A stretch of 13,011 nt of DNA, from contig AZHR01000025.1 in the NCBI GenBank assembly GCA_000504625.1, positions 1 to 13,011 on the forward strand, read 5' to 3'. The translations under genes were made by a program, and so were the position numbers. How positions within the stretch are numbered: position 1 is the stretch's first letter; each line of letters starts with the position of its first letter. Positions 1 to 5,940 of the stretch are shown one piece after another. This DNA is from an alpha proteobacterium SCGC AAA240-E13 (lineage in GTDB: Bacteria; Pseudomonadota; Alphaproteobacteria; Pelagibacterales; Pelagibacteraceae). The notes beneath the pieces were generated by a model. That model ran no database searches and was not told the origin of the DNA. It saw only the letters and a program-made list of their open reading frames with translations.

Positions 1-123
1 TCTGTTAGTAAAGAATTATGGGAAAAATCTCAAAAACAATATGATGCTTTTTTTCCAGGTCCAAATGAATGGCCAGCTTTATTGAGAAGATGTGACGCAA
101 TAGATCCTTCCTATAAGGAGTAG
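1..123 (+). CDS. 3' end of an unidentified protein-coding gene
   Basis: An open frame runs from the window edge to a TAG at 121-123 and gives the last 40 residues of a protein that begins outside the window. The tail is rich in aromatic and charged residues (for example YDAFFPGPNEWPALLRR) and ends in DPSYKE. I do not recognise the family and see no domain motif in so short a piece. Its stop codon directly follows the AAGGAG ribosome-binding site of the next gene, so the two genes are almost certainly co-transcribed and translationally linked. The partner could therefore be a substrate-specific subunit or enzyme acting with the iron-sulfur flavoprotein downstream, but that is only inference from position. 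Confidence 0.75.
   Translation, partial: SVSKELWEKSQKQYDAFFPGPNEWPALLRRCDAIDPSYKE
115..120 (+). promoter_or_regulatory. Shine-Dalgarno site of the FrhB-like gene
   Basis: AAGGAG lies 7 bases before the ATG at 128 and inside the last codons of the upstream gene. It is one of the few strong ribosome-binding sites in this window, fixes the start of the FrhB-like gene and supports coupling to the preceding gene. Confidence 0.8.
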
Positions 124-127
124 ATAA

Positions 128-1348
128 ATGAGCTCCATAGAAAATCTGTCTGATATTGTCGACAACGGTTTATGCATTGGTTGTGGACTTTGTCAAAGTA
201 TAGCTGGAAAAGATAAGATTAAAGTTTCAATGTCTCCAAAAGGAAGACTTGAACCAAAAGAAATCAGCAAAATTAGTCCAGAAGTTTTTAAAAAAATATT
301 AAATGTTTGTCCTGGAACGATTGTAGAAGGTCTTCCAAAAGAAAACGTTGATCAGAGTGCTAAACATAATCTTGTTTGGGGTTATTATTTATCTCTTTGT
401 TATACGTGGTCTACTGACAAAAAAATAAGATTTGAAAGTTCAACAGGTGGTCTGCTCAATGGTTTATCTATTTATTTACTCGAATCCAAAAAAGTTAAAT
501 TTGTTATGCATACGGCTGCTGATCCAAAAAGGCCAATGCGAAGTTTACCTAAATTTAGTTATAATAAAGAGGAACTTTTAAGTGGTGAAGCTCGATCAAG
601 ATATGGACCAGCAGCATCACTAGAAAAATTTCATGAAGCTCTTGATTTAAATCAACCTTTTGCTTTTGTTGGCAAACCCTGTGATATCAGTGCAATCAGA
701 CAGTTATCTAAAATTGATCCTAGGGTAAATCAACTATGTAAATATTTATTAACTTTGGTATGTGGAGGCTTTGCTGAATTTACAAAAGCACAAGATTTTA
801 TTGAAAGTTTTAAAGTGAAAGAAGATGAATTATCTATCTTCAGATACAGGGGATATGGAAACCCAGGAAGGATGTACATCAAAACAAAAAATGGTCGTGA
901 ATACGATAGAGAATATAATTCTTTTTGGGGAGAAGAATCAACTTGGAGAGTTCCTTTTAGATGTAAAATATGTCCCGACGCTATTGGTGAAAGTGCAGAC
1001 GTAGCTGCTCTAGATACATGGAGAGGAGGTTCTCCCAAAGGAGAAGATGAAGGTTTTAATGCTGCTATTATAAGAACAAAAAAAGGATTAGATTTGATAA
1101 ATGACGCAGCCAAAGCTGGTTTTATTCATATTGGAGATAAATTAAAAATAGAAGATATTGATGATTTTCAACCCCACCAGGTTAATAAAAAGAAAGCAGT
1201 TTATGCCAGACAACTTGGAATGACAAAAAATGATTCACCTACTATCAAGACAAAGGGATTAAGAATTAAAGAATTATATAAATTAAACAGTGAAGAATTT
1301 AATAAAAAAGAAGAATTGGGTGTTGGAAAAAGAATAAAAAAAATTTAA
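128..1348 (+). CDS. FrhB/HCAR-type iron-sulfur flavoprotein (coenzyme F420 hydrogenase/dehydrogenase beta-subunit family)
   Basis: This 406-residue protein has the layout of the FrhB/FdhB family, which also contains plant 7-hydroxymethyl-chlorophyll a reductase and cyanobacterial-type divinyl reductase. Members carry 4Fe-4S clusters and a flavin and move electrons between ferredoxin or F420 and a substrate. The sequence shows an N-terminal ferredoxin-like motif C16-x2-C19-x2-C22 with a distant C61-P62. Then comes the conserved FrhB core with a GKPCDISAIRQL segment near residue 187 and a VCGG segment near 214. A second cysteine pair, C279-x2-C282, is followed by the acidic stretch ADVAALDTWRGG. 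The start is fixed by a good Shine-Dalgarno site. The physiological substrate cannot be told from sequence. F420 use is doubtful, because many bacterial members are thought to be ferredoxin-dependent. The gene overlaps the convergent aldehyde dehydrogenase gene by 4 bases. Confidence 0.85.
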   Translation: MSSIENLSDIVDNGLCIGCGLCQSIAGKDKIKVSMSPKGRLEPKEISKISPEVFKKILNVCPGTIVEGLPKENVDQSAKHNLVWGYYLSLCYTWSTDKKIRFESSTGGLLNGLSIYLLESKKVKFVMHTAADPKRPMRSLPKFSYNKEELLSGEARSRYGPAASLEKFHEALDLNQPFAFVGKPCDISAIRQLSKIDPRVNQLCKYLLTLVCGGFAEFTKAQDFIESFKVKEDELSIFRYRGYGNPGRMYIKTKNGREYDREYNSFWGEESTWRVPFRCKICPDAIGESADVAALDTWRGGSPKGEDEGFNAAIIRTKKGLDLINDAAKAGFIHIGDKLKIEDIDDFQPHQVNKKKAVYARQLGMTKNDSPTIKTKGLRIKELYKLNSEEFNKKEELGVGKRIKKI

Positions 1349-2784
1349 TTATCTTTCCAACCTCCAACCGTTTTAACTTCTAAAAACTCTTCTATACCTA
1401 TAGCTCCAGCTTCTCGTCCAATTCCAGAATGTTTATATCCTCCAAATGGAGCATCAACTGCTATGCCCGCACCATTAACATCTACCATGCCCGATTTTAA
1501 TTTTCTTGCAACTCTGTTTGCTTTTTTTTGATCTTGAGTTTGAATATAATTTGTAAGACCATAAGGAGTATCGTTTGCAATTTTAATAGCTTCTTCTTCT
1601 GTTTCAAAAGGAATTATTGATAAAACAGGTCCAAATATTTCTGTTCTAGCTATTTCCATTTGATTATTAACATCAGCAAACGCTGTAGGTTTAATAAAAT
1701 AACCTTTTTCTAAACCTTCCGGTTTTCCAACTCCTCCTGCAACTAATTTTGCACCTTCATCTATTCCTTTTTGAATTAATGTTTGAATTTTATTAAATTG
1801 AGTTTCAGATATTACTGGACCAATATGATCACCTTCTTTTGCAGGAACATCAACTTTTGTTTTGTTAGCAAAATTTTTTACTCTTTCTACCGTTTCATTA
1901 TAAATTGATTTTTCAACCAGCATTCGGGTTGGTGCGTTACAAGATTGCCCAGAATTTCTAAAACATCTTAAAGCTCCTCTTTCAACTGCTTCTGGATCTG
2001 CATCTTTAAAAATAATATTGGCTCCTTTTCCTCCTAGTTCTAGGCTTATTCTTTTAAAGTCTTTTGCTGCATTTTGAGAAATTAAAGCTCCTGCTCTAGT
2101 TGATCCTGTAAATGAAATCATATTTACGTCTGGATGACTAGTTAGTGCATCGCCTGTTGTCGCTCCATCGCCGTTTACTAAATTAAAAACTCCCGCTGGG
2201 AATTTTACTTCATCAATCATTTCAGCAAGTATCATGGATGATAAGGGCGCTAACTCCGATGGTTTCAATACCATTGTACAACCTGCTGCAAGCGCTGGTA
2301 TTACTTTAAGACAAACCTGATTCATTGGCCAATTCCAAGGAGTAATAAGCGCACAAACTCCTTTTGGTTCATATAAAATATTTTGGTTTTTTGCATGTTC
2401 ACCAAGAATTTTCTCAAATTTAAATTCTTTTAAATATCCAGTAAAAGATTTTATATGACTTGCACCAGTTCCTGTCTGGAGTTGTGATGAAAAGTCTTTT
2501 GGGGCTCCCATTTCTAAAGTAATGGCTTCCGCTATTTCAGCCCATCTTTTTTTATAAACCACATAAAGTTTTTCCAACAATTCAACTCTTTCTTCTTTTG
2601 ATGAAAATCCCCAACTTTCAAAAGCTTTTTTTGCGGCAATAACTGCTGCGTTAACATCATCAGCACTTCCTAATGATATAACTGCGCAATTTTTCTCAGT
2701 AGCAGGATCTATTACTTGAATTTCTTTCGAGTTTTTTGGAGCAACCCATTGTCCATTAATATAAAATTTTTTTTTATCTAACAC
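1345..2784 (-). CDS. NAD(P)-dependent aldehyde dehydrogenase (non-acylating)
   Basis: A full-length 479-residue aldehyde dehydrogenase superfamily enzyme, which oxidises an aldehyde to the acid in the cytoplasm. Visible signatures are the cofactor-fold segment TPWNWP, the SFTGST turn, the catalytic-base motif LELGGKGAN (E249), the nucleophile motif NSGQSCNAPTR (C282) and the C-terminal EIFGPVLS and PFGGYKHSGIGRE blocks. The overall sequence resembles the CddD/3-succinoylsemialdehyde-pyridine dehydrogenase-like subgroup, whose substrates are varied, so the substrate here is open. The start codon is GTG, chosen because the FYINGQWV segment is the usual beginning of this family. An AAAGGA lies a rather long 12 bases upstream. 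The gene follows the ScfR-type regulator after 41 bases on the same strand and is probably in one transcript with it. This suggests a role in short-chain acid or aldehyde metabolism. Confidence 0.92.
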   Translation of the reverse strand: MLDKKKFYINGQWVAPKNSKEIQVIDPATEKNCAVISLGSADDVNAAVIAAKKAFESWGFSSKEERVELLEKLYVVYKKRWAEIAEAITLEMGAPKDFSSQLQTGTGASHIKSFTGYLKEFKFEKILGEHAKNQNILYEPKGVCALITPWNWPMNQVCLKVIPALAAGCTMVLKPSELAPLSSMILAEMIDEVKFPAGVFNLVNGDGATTGDALTSHPDVNMISFTGSTRAGALISQNAAKDFKRISLELGGKGANIIFKDADPEAVERGALRCFRNSGQSCNAPTRMLVEKSIYNETVERVKNFANKTKVDVPAKEGDHIGPVISETQFNKIQTLIQKGIDEGAKLVAGGVGKPEGLEKGYFIKPTAFADVNNQMEIARTEIFGPVLSIIPFETEEEAIKIANDTPYGLTNYIQTQDQKKANRVARKLKSGMVDVNGAGIAVDAPFGGYKHSGIGREAGAIGIEEFLEVKTVGGWKDN

Positions 2785-2811
2785 AGTATAAAAATATCCT
2801 TTCTTTTAACT

Positions 2812-2819
2812 TTTGCAAA
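2812..2819. promoter_or_regulatory. TTTGCAAA palindrome upstream of the aldehyde dehydrogenase gene
   Basis: A perfect 8-base palindrome sits in the 41-base gap between the regulator and the aldehyde dehydrogenase. TTTGCAAA is, as I recall, the core of sites bound by the ScfR members RamB and PccR. Only one copy is seen here, and the same word also occurs inside coding sequence near 3748, so chance is quite possible in such AT-rich DNA. Confidence 0.2.
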
Positions 2820-2825
2820 CAAAAA

Positions 2826-4250
2826 TTAATCCGCAACATAAACTGATATCCCCCTTTTATTCAGATCAATATCAAATTTTTTGTGAAGTGGAGGAAATGC
2901 TCTTTGCTGACAGTCCATCCGGTCACAAGTTCTACAATTGACACCAATGGGAGTTTCAGTATTTTTATCATTTAAATTTAACGAGTCAGTATAAACAAAA
3001 TCTTTTGCATATTTTACCTGACAGCCCAATCCTATTGATAACAAGCTTTTAAACATTCCATGTTTCGCAATTCCTTTTTCCACCGTTCTCGCGATACAAA
3101 TATATTTTTCGCCGTCAGGCATTTTTGATACTGCCGCATGAATCTTTCCTGGTGCAGTAAAAGCTGAATAAATATTCCATCTAGGGCAAGCACCTCCGTA
3201 ACGTGGAATTTCAATTCCCGATAAAGAAAAACGTTTTGATATGTTTCCGGCTATGTCTGCTCTTAGCATATGAAAAGGAATTCCTTTCATGTTAGGATCT
3301 TGTAAACATGTTGCTCGATGTGCCACTTGCTCAAAAGAAGTAGCAAAAGTATTTTGTAAAAGCTCAAAATCATATCGTTGTTCCTTACATTCTTTATAAA
3401 AAAGTTTATAAGGCATTAATATTGCAGCCGCAGCATAATTAAGTAGTGCAACTTTTGACAATTTTTTAGATTCTTCAGAAGGAAATTTGAAAGTATCTAA
3501 ATATTCGTCAAGAATATCATTTGCCTCCAGATGAGCAATTTGTGAAGCTGCGTGAAGTTTTTTTGTTGCAAATGTCAAATAATCCGATAGAAGAAAAGTT
3601 TTTTTAATTGGGTCAAATTTTTTTGTAAAAGGTTTTTTTTCATCTGGAATTACATCCTTAACTTCAATCTTATGTTTTTTTAATAGGTATTCACATATGG
3701 ATAAATAACTGGTTCGATTATTGTTTTGAATTTCAGAAAATATTTTATTTGCAAATTCCTCTAATTTTGGAAAGTAATTTTCATTTTCCTGTATAAAATC
3801 TGAAACAACTTCTCCAGGGAATGAATTTTTTTGATTGTCGATGAACTTTCCTGATATGTTTTCTACTTTACTGACTATGTCCTGATTTTTTTTCTTATAA
3901 TTGTCTCCGAGTTTTACCAAGGCCTTAGCAATTAAAGGGCTCGTATTAACAATTTCCTTAATATCAAAATTTGTAATATCTAAATCTTCAAACAAATTAT
4001 CTCCTAATAAGTCCATTAAATTTTGATAAAGATTTGTATCTGTTTTTTTTGAAATATCTGATATTTCAATATTCAATTCGTTAGCCAGCTTTAATAGGAG
4101 ATCTACGTTAATTTTACGCTTTCCACTTTCAATTAAATTCATATAACTTGGAGATATAGATAATTTTTTTGATAAATTAGCTTGTGACACACCAAGTTTT
4201 CTCCTCCTGGTCTTAATTTTGTGACCAATTTGGAAATCTATTTGAGACAT
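2826..4250 (-). CDS. ScfR/RamB-family transcriptional regulator (XRE helix-turn-helix, M78-like core, C-terminal ScfR domain)
   Basis: A 474-residue DNA-binding protein. Residues about 8-64 form an XRE/Cro-type helix-turn-helix (LGVSQANLSKKLSISPSYMN). A middle part around residues 180-250 aligns with the IrrE/ImmA M78 peptidase-like fold but lacks HExxH, reading LHAASQIAHLE instead. The C-terminal half carries the features of the short-chain fatty acyl-CoA regulator domain (formerly DUF2083), including GGACPRWNIYSAF and a cysteine cluster C439-x2-C442-x4-C447 followed by QRAFPP. Known members are RamB of Corynebacterium (acetate metabolism, glyoxylate cycle genes) and PccR of Rhodobacter sphaeroides (propionyl-CoA assimilation). 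Divergence from isocitrate lyase therefore makes control of aceA by acyl-CoA status a strong inference. No Shine-Dalgarno precedes the ATG. Instead ATTTAC boxes abut the start, consistent with autoregulation. Confidence 0.9.
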   Translation of the reverse strand: MSQIDFQIGHKIKTRRRKLGVSQANLSKKLSISPSYMNLIESGKRKINVDLLLKLANELNIEISDISKKTDTNLYQNLMDLLGDNLFEDLDITNFDIKEIVNTSPLIAKALVKLGDNYKKKNQDIVSKVENISGKFIDNQKNSFPGEVVSDFIQENENYFPKLEEFANKIFSEIQNNNRTSYLSICEYLLKKHKIEVKDVIPDEKKPFTKKFDPIKKTFLLSDYLTFATKKLHAASQIAHLEANDILDEYLDTFKFPSEESKKLSKVALLNYAAAAILMPYKLFYKECKEQRYDFELLQNTFATSFEQVAHRATCLQDPNMKGIPFHMLRADIAGNISKRFSLSGIEIPRYGGACPRWNIYSAFTAPGKIHAAVSKMPDGEKYICIARTVEKGIAKHGMFKSLLSIGLGCQVKYAKDFVYTDSLNLNDKNTETPIGVNCRTCDRMDCQQRAFPPLHKKFDIDLNKRGISVYVAD

Positions 4251-4358
4251 ATTTACAATATTTACAAATAGTAAATAATTTATTTACATATATTTACTAA
4301 TTTATACTTAAAATCAAGAAAAATATTGCATATCTAATTTTTTGTAAATATAGTAAAT
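4251..4358. repeat. Cluster of seven ATTTAC boxes between the regulator and aceA (candidate operator array)
   Basis: Reading either strand, ATTTAC occurs at 4251-4256, 4260-4265, 4271-4276 (inverted), 4282-4287, 4292-4297, 4344-4349 (inverted) and 4353-4358 (inverted). Start-to-start spacings inside the two groups are 9, 11, 11, 10 and 9 bases, about one helical turn, so a protein could bind on one face. The pair at 4261-4275 forms a perfect inverted repeat TTTAC-N5-GTAAA. The array abuts the regulator start codon on one side and overlaps the candidate aceA -10 element on the other. The simplest reading is an operator for the adjacent ScfR-type regulator. The word differs from the published TTTGCAAA core, so the binder is unproven. 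Confidence 0.6.
4326..4354 (+). promoter_or_regulatory. Candidate promoter for the aceA leader
   Basis: TTGCAT at 4326-4331 and TATAGT at 4349-4354 are separated by 17 bases and match the sigma-70 consensus moderately at -35 and well at -10. Transcription would start near 4361. The -10 element lies within two inverted ATTTAC boxes, so a protein bound there would block or reposition polymerase. Weak promoters are common by chance in AT-rich DNA. Confidence 0.4.
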
Positions 4359-4360
4359 TA

Positions 4361-4504
4361 ATGAATTCTTTGAAAGACCCCAATAAAAACATTGAAAAAA
4401 CTGAGCTAGATCCACAATTTCTAGAACATGGAATATACATACATGATGATGATCAAGATTGGGGCAGCGCTGGCATGAATGACATAGGGCAAGAACAGAT
4501 TTAA
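4361..4504 (+). CDS. Candidate 47-residue small ORF in the aceA leader
   Basis: An ATG at 4361 opens 47 codons ending in TAA at 4502-4504. The peptide is acidic and unlike the lysine-rich products nearby, with an IYIHDDDQDWGSAGMND segment. I do not recognise it. There is no Shine-Dalgarno site, but the ATG coincides with the predicted transcription start, so it could be translated as a leaderless message or serve as a leader peptide. Against coding, the same stretch contains a GC-rich patch (4461-4474) and complementary arms (4378-4384 with 4458-4464), which would fit a structured RNA. It is also short enough to be open by chance. It could also be the remains of a longer gene. Confidence 0.35.
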   Translation: MNSLKDPNKNIEKTELDPQFLEHGIYIHDDDQDWGSAGMNDIGQEQI

Positions 4505-4507
4505 GTC

Positions 4508-4542
4508 AATAAGGTCCAGCAGAAGTAATTCTACCTCTTATT
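4508..4542 (+). ncRNA. Leader hairpin with GNRA tetraloop upstream of aceA
   Basis: AATAAGG (4508-4514) can pair with TCTTATT (4536-4542) as six Watson-Crick pairs plus one G-U. Inside it, AGAA (4521-4524) pairs with TTCT (4529-4532) around the loop GTAA, which as RNA is a GNRA tetraloop. An asymmetric internal loop separates the two helices. This is the architecture of a structured mRNA leader rather than of a terminator, since no T-run follows. The fold was found by eye only. Confidence 0.35.
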
Positions 4543-4550
4543 CATGTTGC

Positions 4551-4561
4551 ATTTACTAATT
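4551..4561. repeat. Eighth ATTTAC box, repeating ATTTACTAATT from 4292
   Basis: The 11-base word ATTTACTAATT at 4551-4561 is identical to 4292-4302 in the operator array, 259 bases away. The two copies flank the candidate promoter and the small ORF, a layout seen in looping repressors. A single 11-base AT-rich match may also be chance. Confidence 0.3.
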
Positions 4562-4569
4562 AAAGAGAG

Positions 4570-4593
4570 AGCAGATCCTGGCGGGAATCTGCT
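4570..4593 (+). ncRNA. GC-containing hairpin just before the aceA start codon
   Basis: AGCAGAT (4570-4576) pairs perfectly with ATCTGCT (4587-4593). The stem continues with CC (4577-4578) against GG (4584-4585) after a one-base bulge, leaving the loop TGGCG. The hairpin ends 12 bases before the aceA ATG and no T-run follows, so it is not a typical terminator. The purine tract GAGAGAG (4564-4570) lies at its 5' foot. When the hairpin is formed, that tract is brought near the ATG and could act as a displaced ribosome-binding site, since no normal one is present. Confidence 0.45.
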
Positions 4594-4605
4594 ATTACAT
4601 AGTTA

Positions 4606-5892
4606 ATGAAAATAATTACTAAAGTAAATAATGTCTCATTTGATCTAAAAAGATTTGCTGGAATTAAAAGAGATTACACAAAACAAGAAGTAGAGAAATT
4701 AAAAGGCACTTTTAATATTGAATATACTCTCTGCAAAAATCAGTCGCAAAAACTTTGGAAGTTGTTAAATACTGAACCTTACGTAAATACACTTGGATCA
4801 CTGTCAGGAAATCAGGCAGTTCAACATGCAAAAGCAGGTTTAAAAGCAATTTATTTAAGTGGATGGCAGGTTGCCGCAGATGCAAATAGCGCAGGGGAAA
4901 TGTATCCTGATCAAAGTTTATATCCTTATGATAGTGCTCCTAAATTGGTTGAAGCAATGAACAATGCTTTGATAAGAGCAGATCAAATTCAACATATGGA
5001 AATTGTCGAAGGAAAAATTGATAATAAAAACAAGATCGATTTCCATATGCCAATTATTGCTGACGGAGAAGCTGGATTTGGTGGTCCATTAAATGTATTC
5101 GAATTAACAAAAAAATTTATAAAAGCTGGAGCTGCTGGAGTACATTTTGAAGATCAACTTGCCTCTGAAAAAAAATGTGGTCATATGGGTGGAAAAGTTT
5201 TAGTGCCAACACAAACAATGATCAGAAATTTAAAATCTGCAAGACTTGCTGCAGATGTGATGGGTGTTCCTCTAATAATTTTAGCCAGAACAGATGCGAA
5301 TGCAGCAAAATTAATTACCAATGATTTTGATAATAATGATAAACCATTTTTAACTGGAAAACGTTCACCCGAAGGATTTCATTATGTGAAGGAAGGTTTA
5401 AACCAAGCTATTTCTAGAGGACTAGCTTATGCTCCTTACAGTGATTTGATTTGGTGCGAAACAGGTAAACCTGACTTGAAAGAAGCAATGACTTTTGCGA
5501 AAGCAATTCATGATAAATTTCCAGGTAAATTACTAGCTTATAACTGTTCACCGTCATTTAACTGGAAAAAAAATTTATCAGACAATGAAATAAAAAACTT
5601 CCAGGTGGAAATTGGTAGGATGGGTTATAAGTTTCAATTTATAACCCTTGCAGGATTCCATGCTCAAAATTATGCGGTTTTTGACTTGGCAAGAAAATAT
5701 AAAAATAATGGAATGACTGCTTATTCAGCTTTGCAACAACAAGAATTTGCGAGTGAAAGTGATGGTTATACCGCTACTAAACATCAAAAAGAAGTCGGCA
5801 CCACATACTTTGATGCGGTGTCAAATACGATCAGCTCAGGTGAAAGTTCCACAACAGCAATGAAAGATTCAACCGAAACCGAACAGTTCTAA
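4606..5892 (+). CDS. aceA: Isocitrate lyase
   Basis: Isocitrate lyase splits isocitrate into glyoxylate and succinate, the entry step of the glyoxylate shunt needed for growth on C2 units and fatty acids. The 428-residue product is close to the length of the E. coli enzyme. It begins with the family's FAGIKRDYT segment, has SGWQVAADAN, the metal-binding region IADGEAGFGG, the active-site signature KKCGHMGGK (catalytic cysteine C191), LIILARTDA and YNCSPSFNW. It ends in the typical STTAMKDSTETEQF tail, so it appears complete and functional. The ATG at 4606 fits the family start but has no Shine-Dalgarno site. It overlaps by one base the stop codon of a 20-codon frame starting at 4544. The gene is divergent from an ScfR-type regulator, which probably controls it. 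Malate synthase is not adjacent. Confidence 0.97.
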   Translation: MKIITKVNNVSFDLKRFAGIKRDYTKQEVEKLKGTFNIEYTLCKNQSQKLWKLLNTEPYVNTLGSLSGNQAVQHAKAGLKAIYLSGWQVAADANSAGEMYPDQSLYPYDSAPKLVEAMNNALIRADQIQHMEIVEGKIDNKNKIDFHMPIIADGEAGFGGPLNVFELTKKFIKAGAAGVHFEDQLASEKKCGHMGGKVLVPTQTMIRNLKSARLAADVMGVPLIILARTDANAAKLITNDFDNNDKPFLTGKRSPEGFHYVKEGLNQAISRGLAYAPYSDLIWCETGKPDLKEAMTFAKAIHDKFPGKLLAYNCSPSFNWKKNLSDNEIKNFQVEIGRMGYKFQFITLAGFHAQNYAVFDLARKYKNNGMTAYSALQQQEFASESDGYTATKHQKEVGTTYFDAVSNTISSGESSTTAMKDSTETEQF

Positions 5893-5910
5893 AATTTAGC
5901 TTTTAAAAAA

Positions 5911-5940
5911 CATAAGAACATTATGCGTATAATTTTTATT
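5911..5940 (+). terminator. Weak candidate terminator between convergent aceA and the acyl-CoA ligase gene
   Basis: CATAA (5911-5915) pairs with TTATG (5921-5925) around a 5-base loop. After CGTATAA comes a T-rich stretch that runs into the stop codon of the convergent gene. The stem is short and AT-rich, so this is only a possible terminator in a 43-base convergent gap. Confidence 0.25.

Noticed and set aside
730..1113. Long minus-strand open frame of 127 codons inside the FrhB-like gene.
   Set aside because: It lies fully antisense to a gene with clear cysteine motifs and a strong ribosome-binding site, and its own product shows no recognisable motif.
3745..3760. TTTGCAAA near 3748 as a regulator-binding site.
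   Set aside because: It is inside the regulator coding sequence and the word is expected to recur by chance in DNA this AT-rich.
4251..4358. CRISPR array or iteron-type replication origin, because of the regularly spaced short repeats.
   Set aside because: Repeats are only 6-7 bases, spacers are 3-5 bases within groups, orientations are mixed, and no cas, rep or dnaA gene is nearby.
4361..4605. Glycine riboswitch upstream of aceA, suggested by GAGAGAG and by the known element before malate synthase in related bacteria.
   Set aside because: The conserved glycine-aptamer core words and the tandem aptamer layout are not present. Only the purine tract resembles it.
4570..4605. Intrinsic terminator or attenuator formed by the 4570-4593 hairpin.
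   Set aside because: The stem is followed by ATTACATAGTTA, not by a T-run, and the aceA start codon comes 12 bases later.
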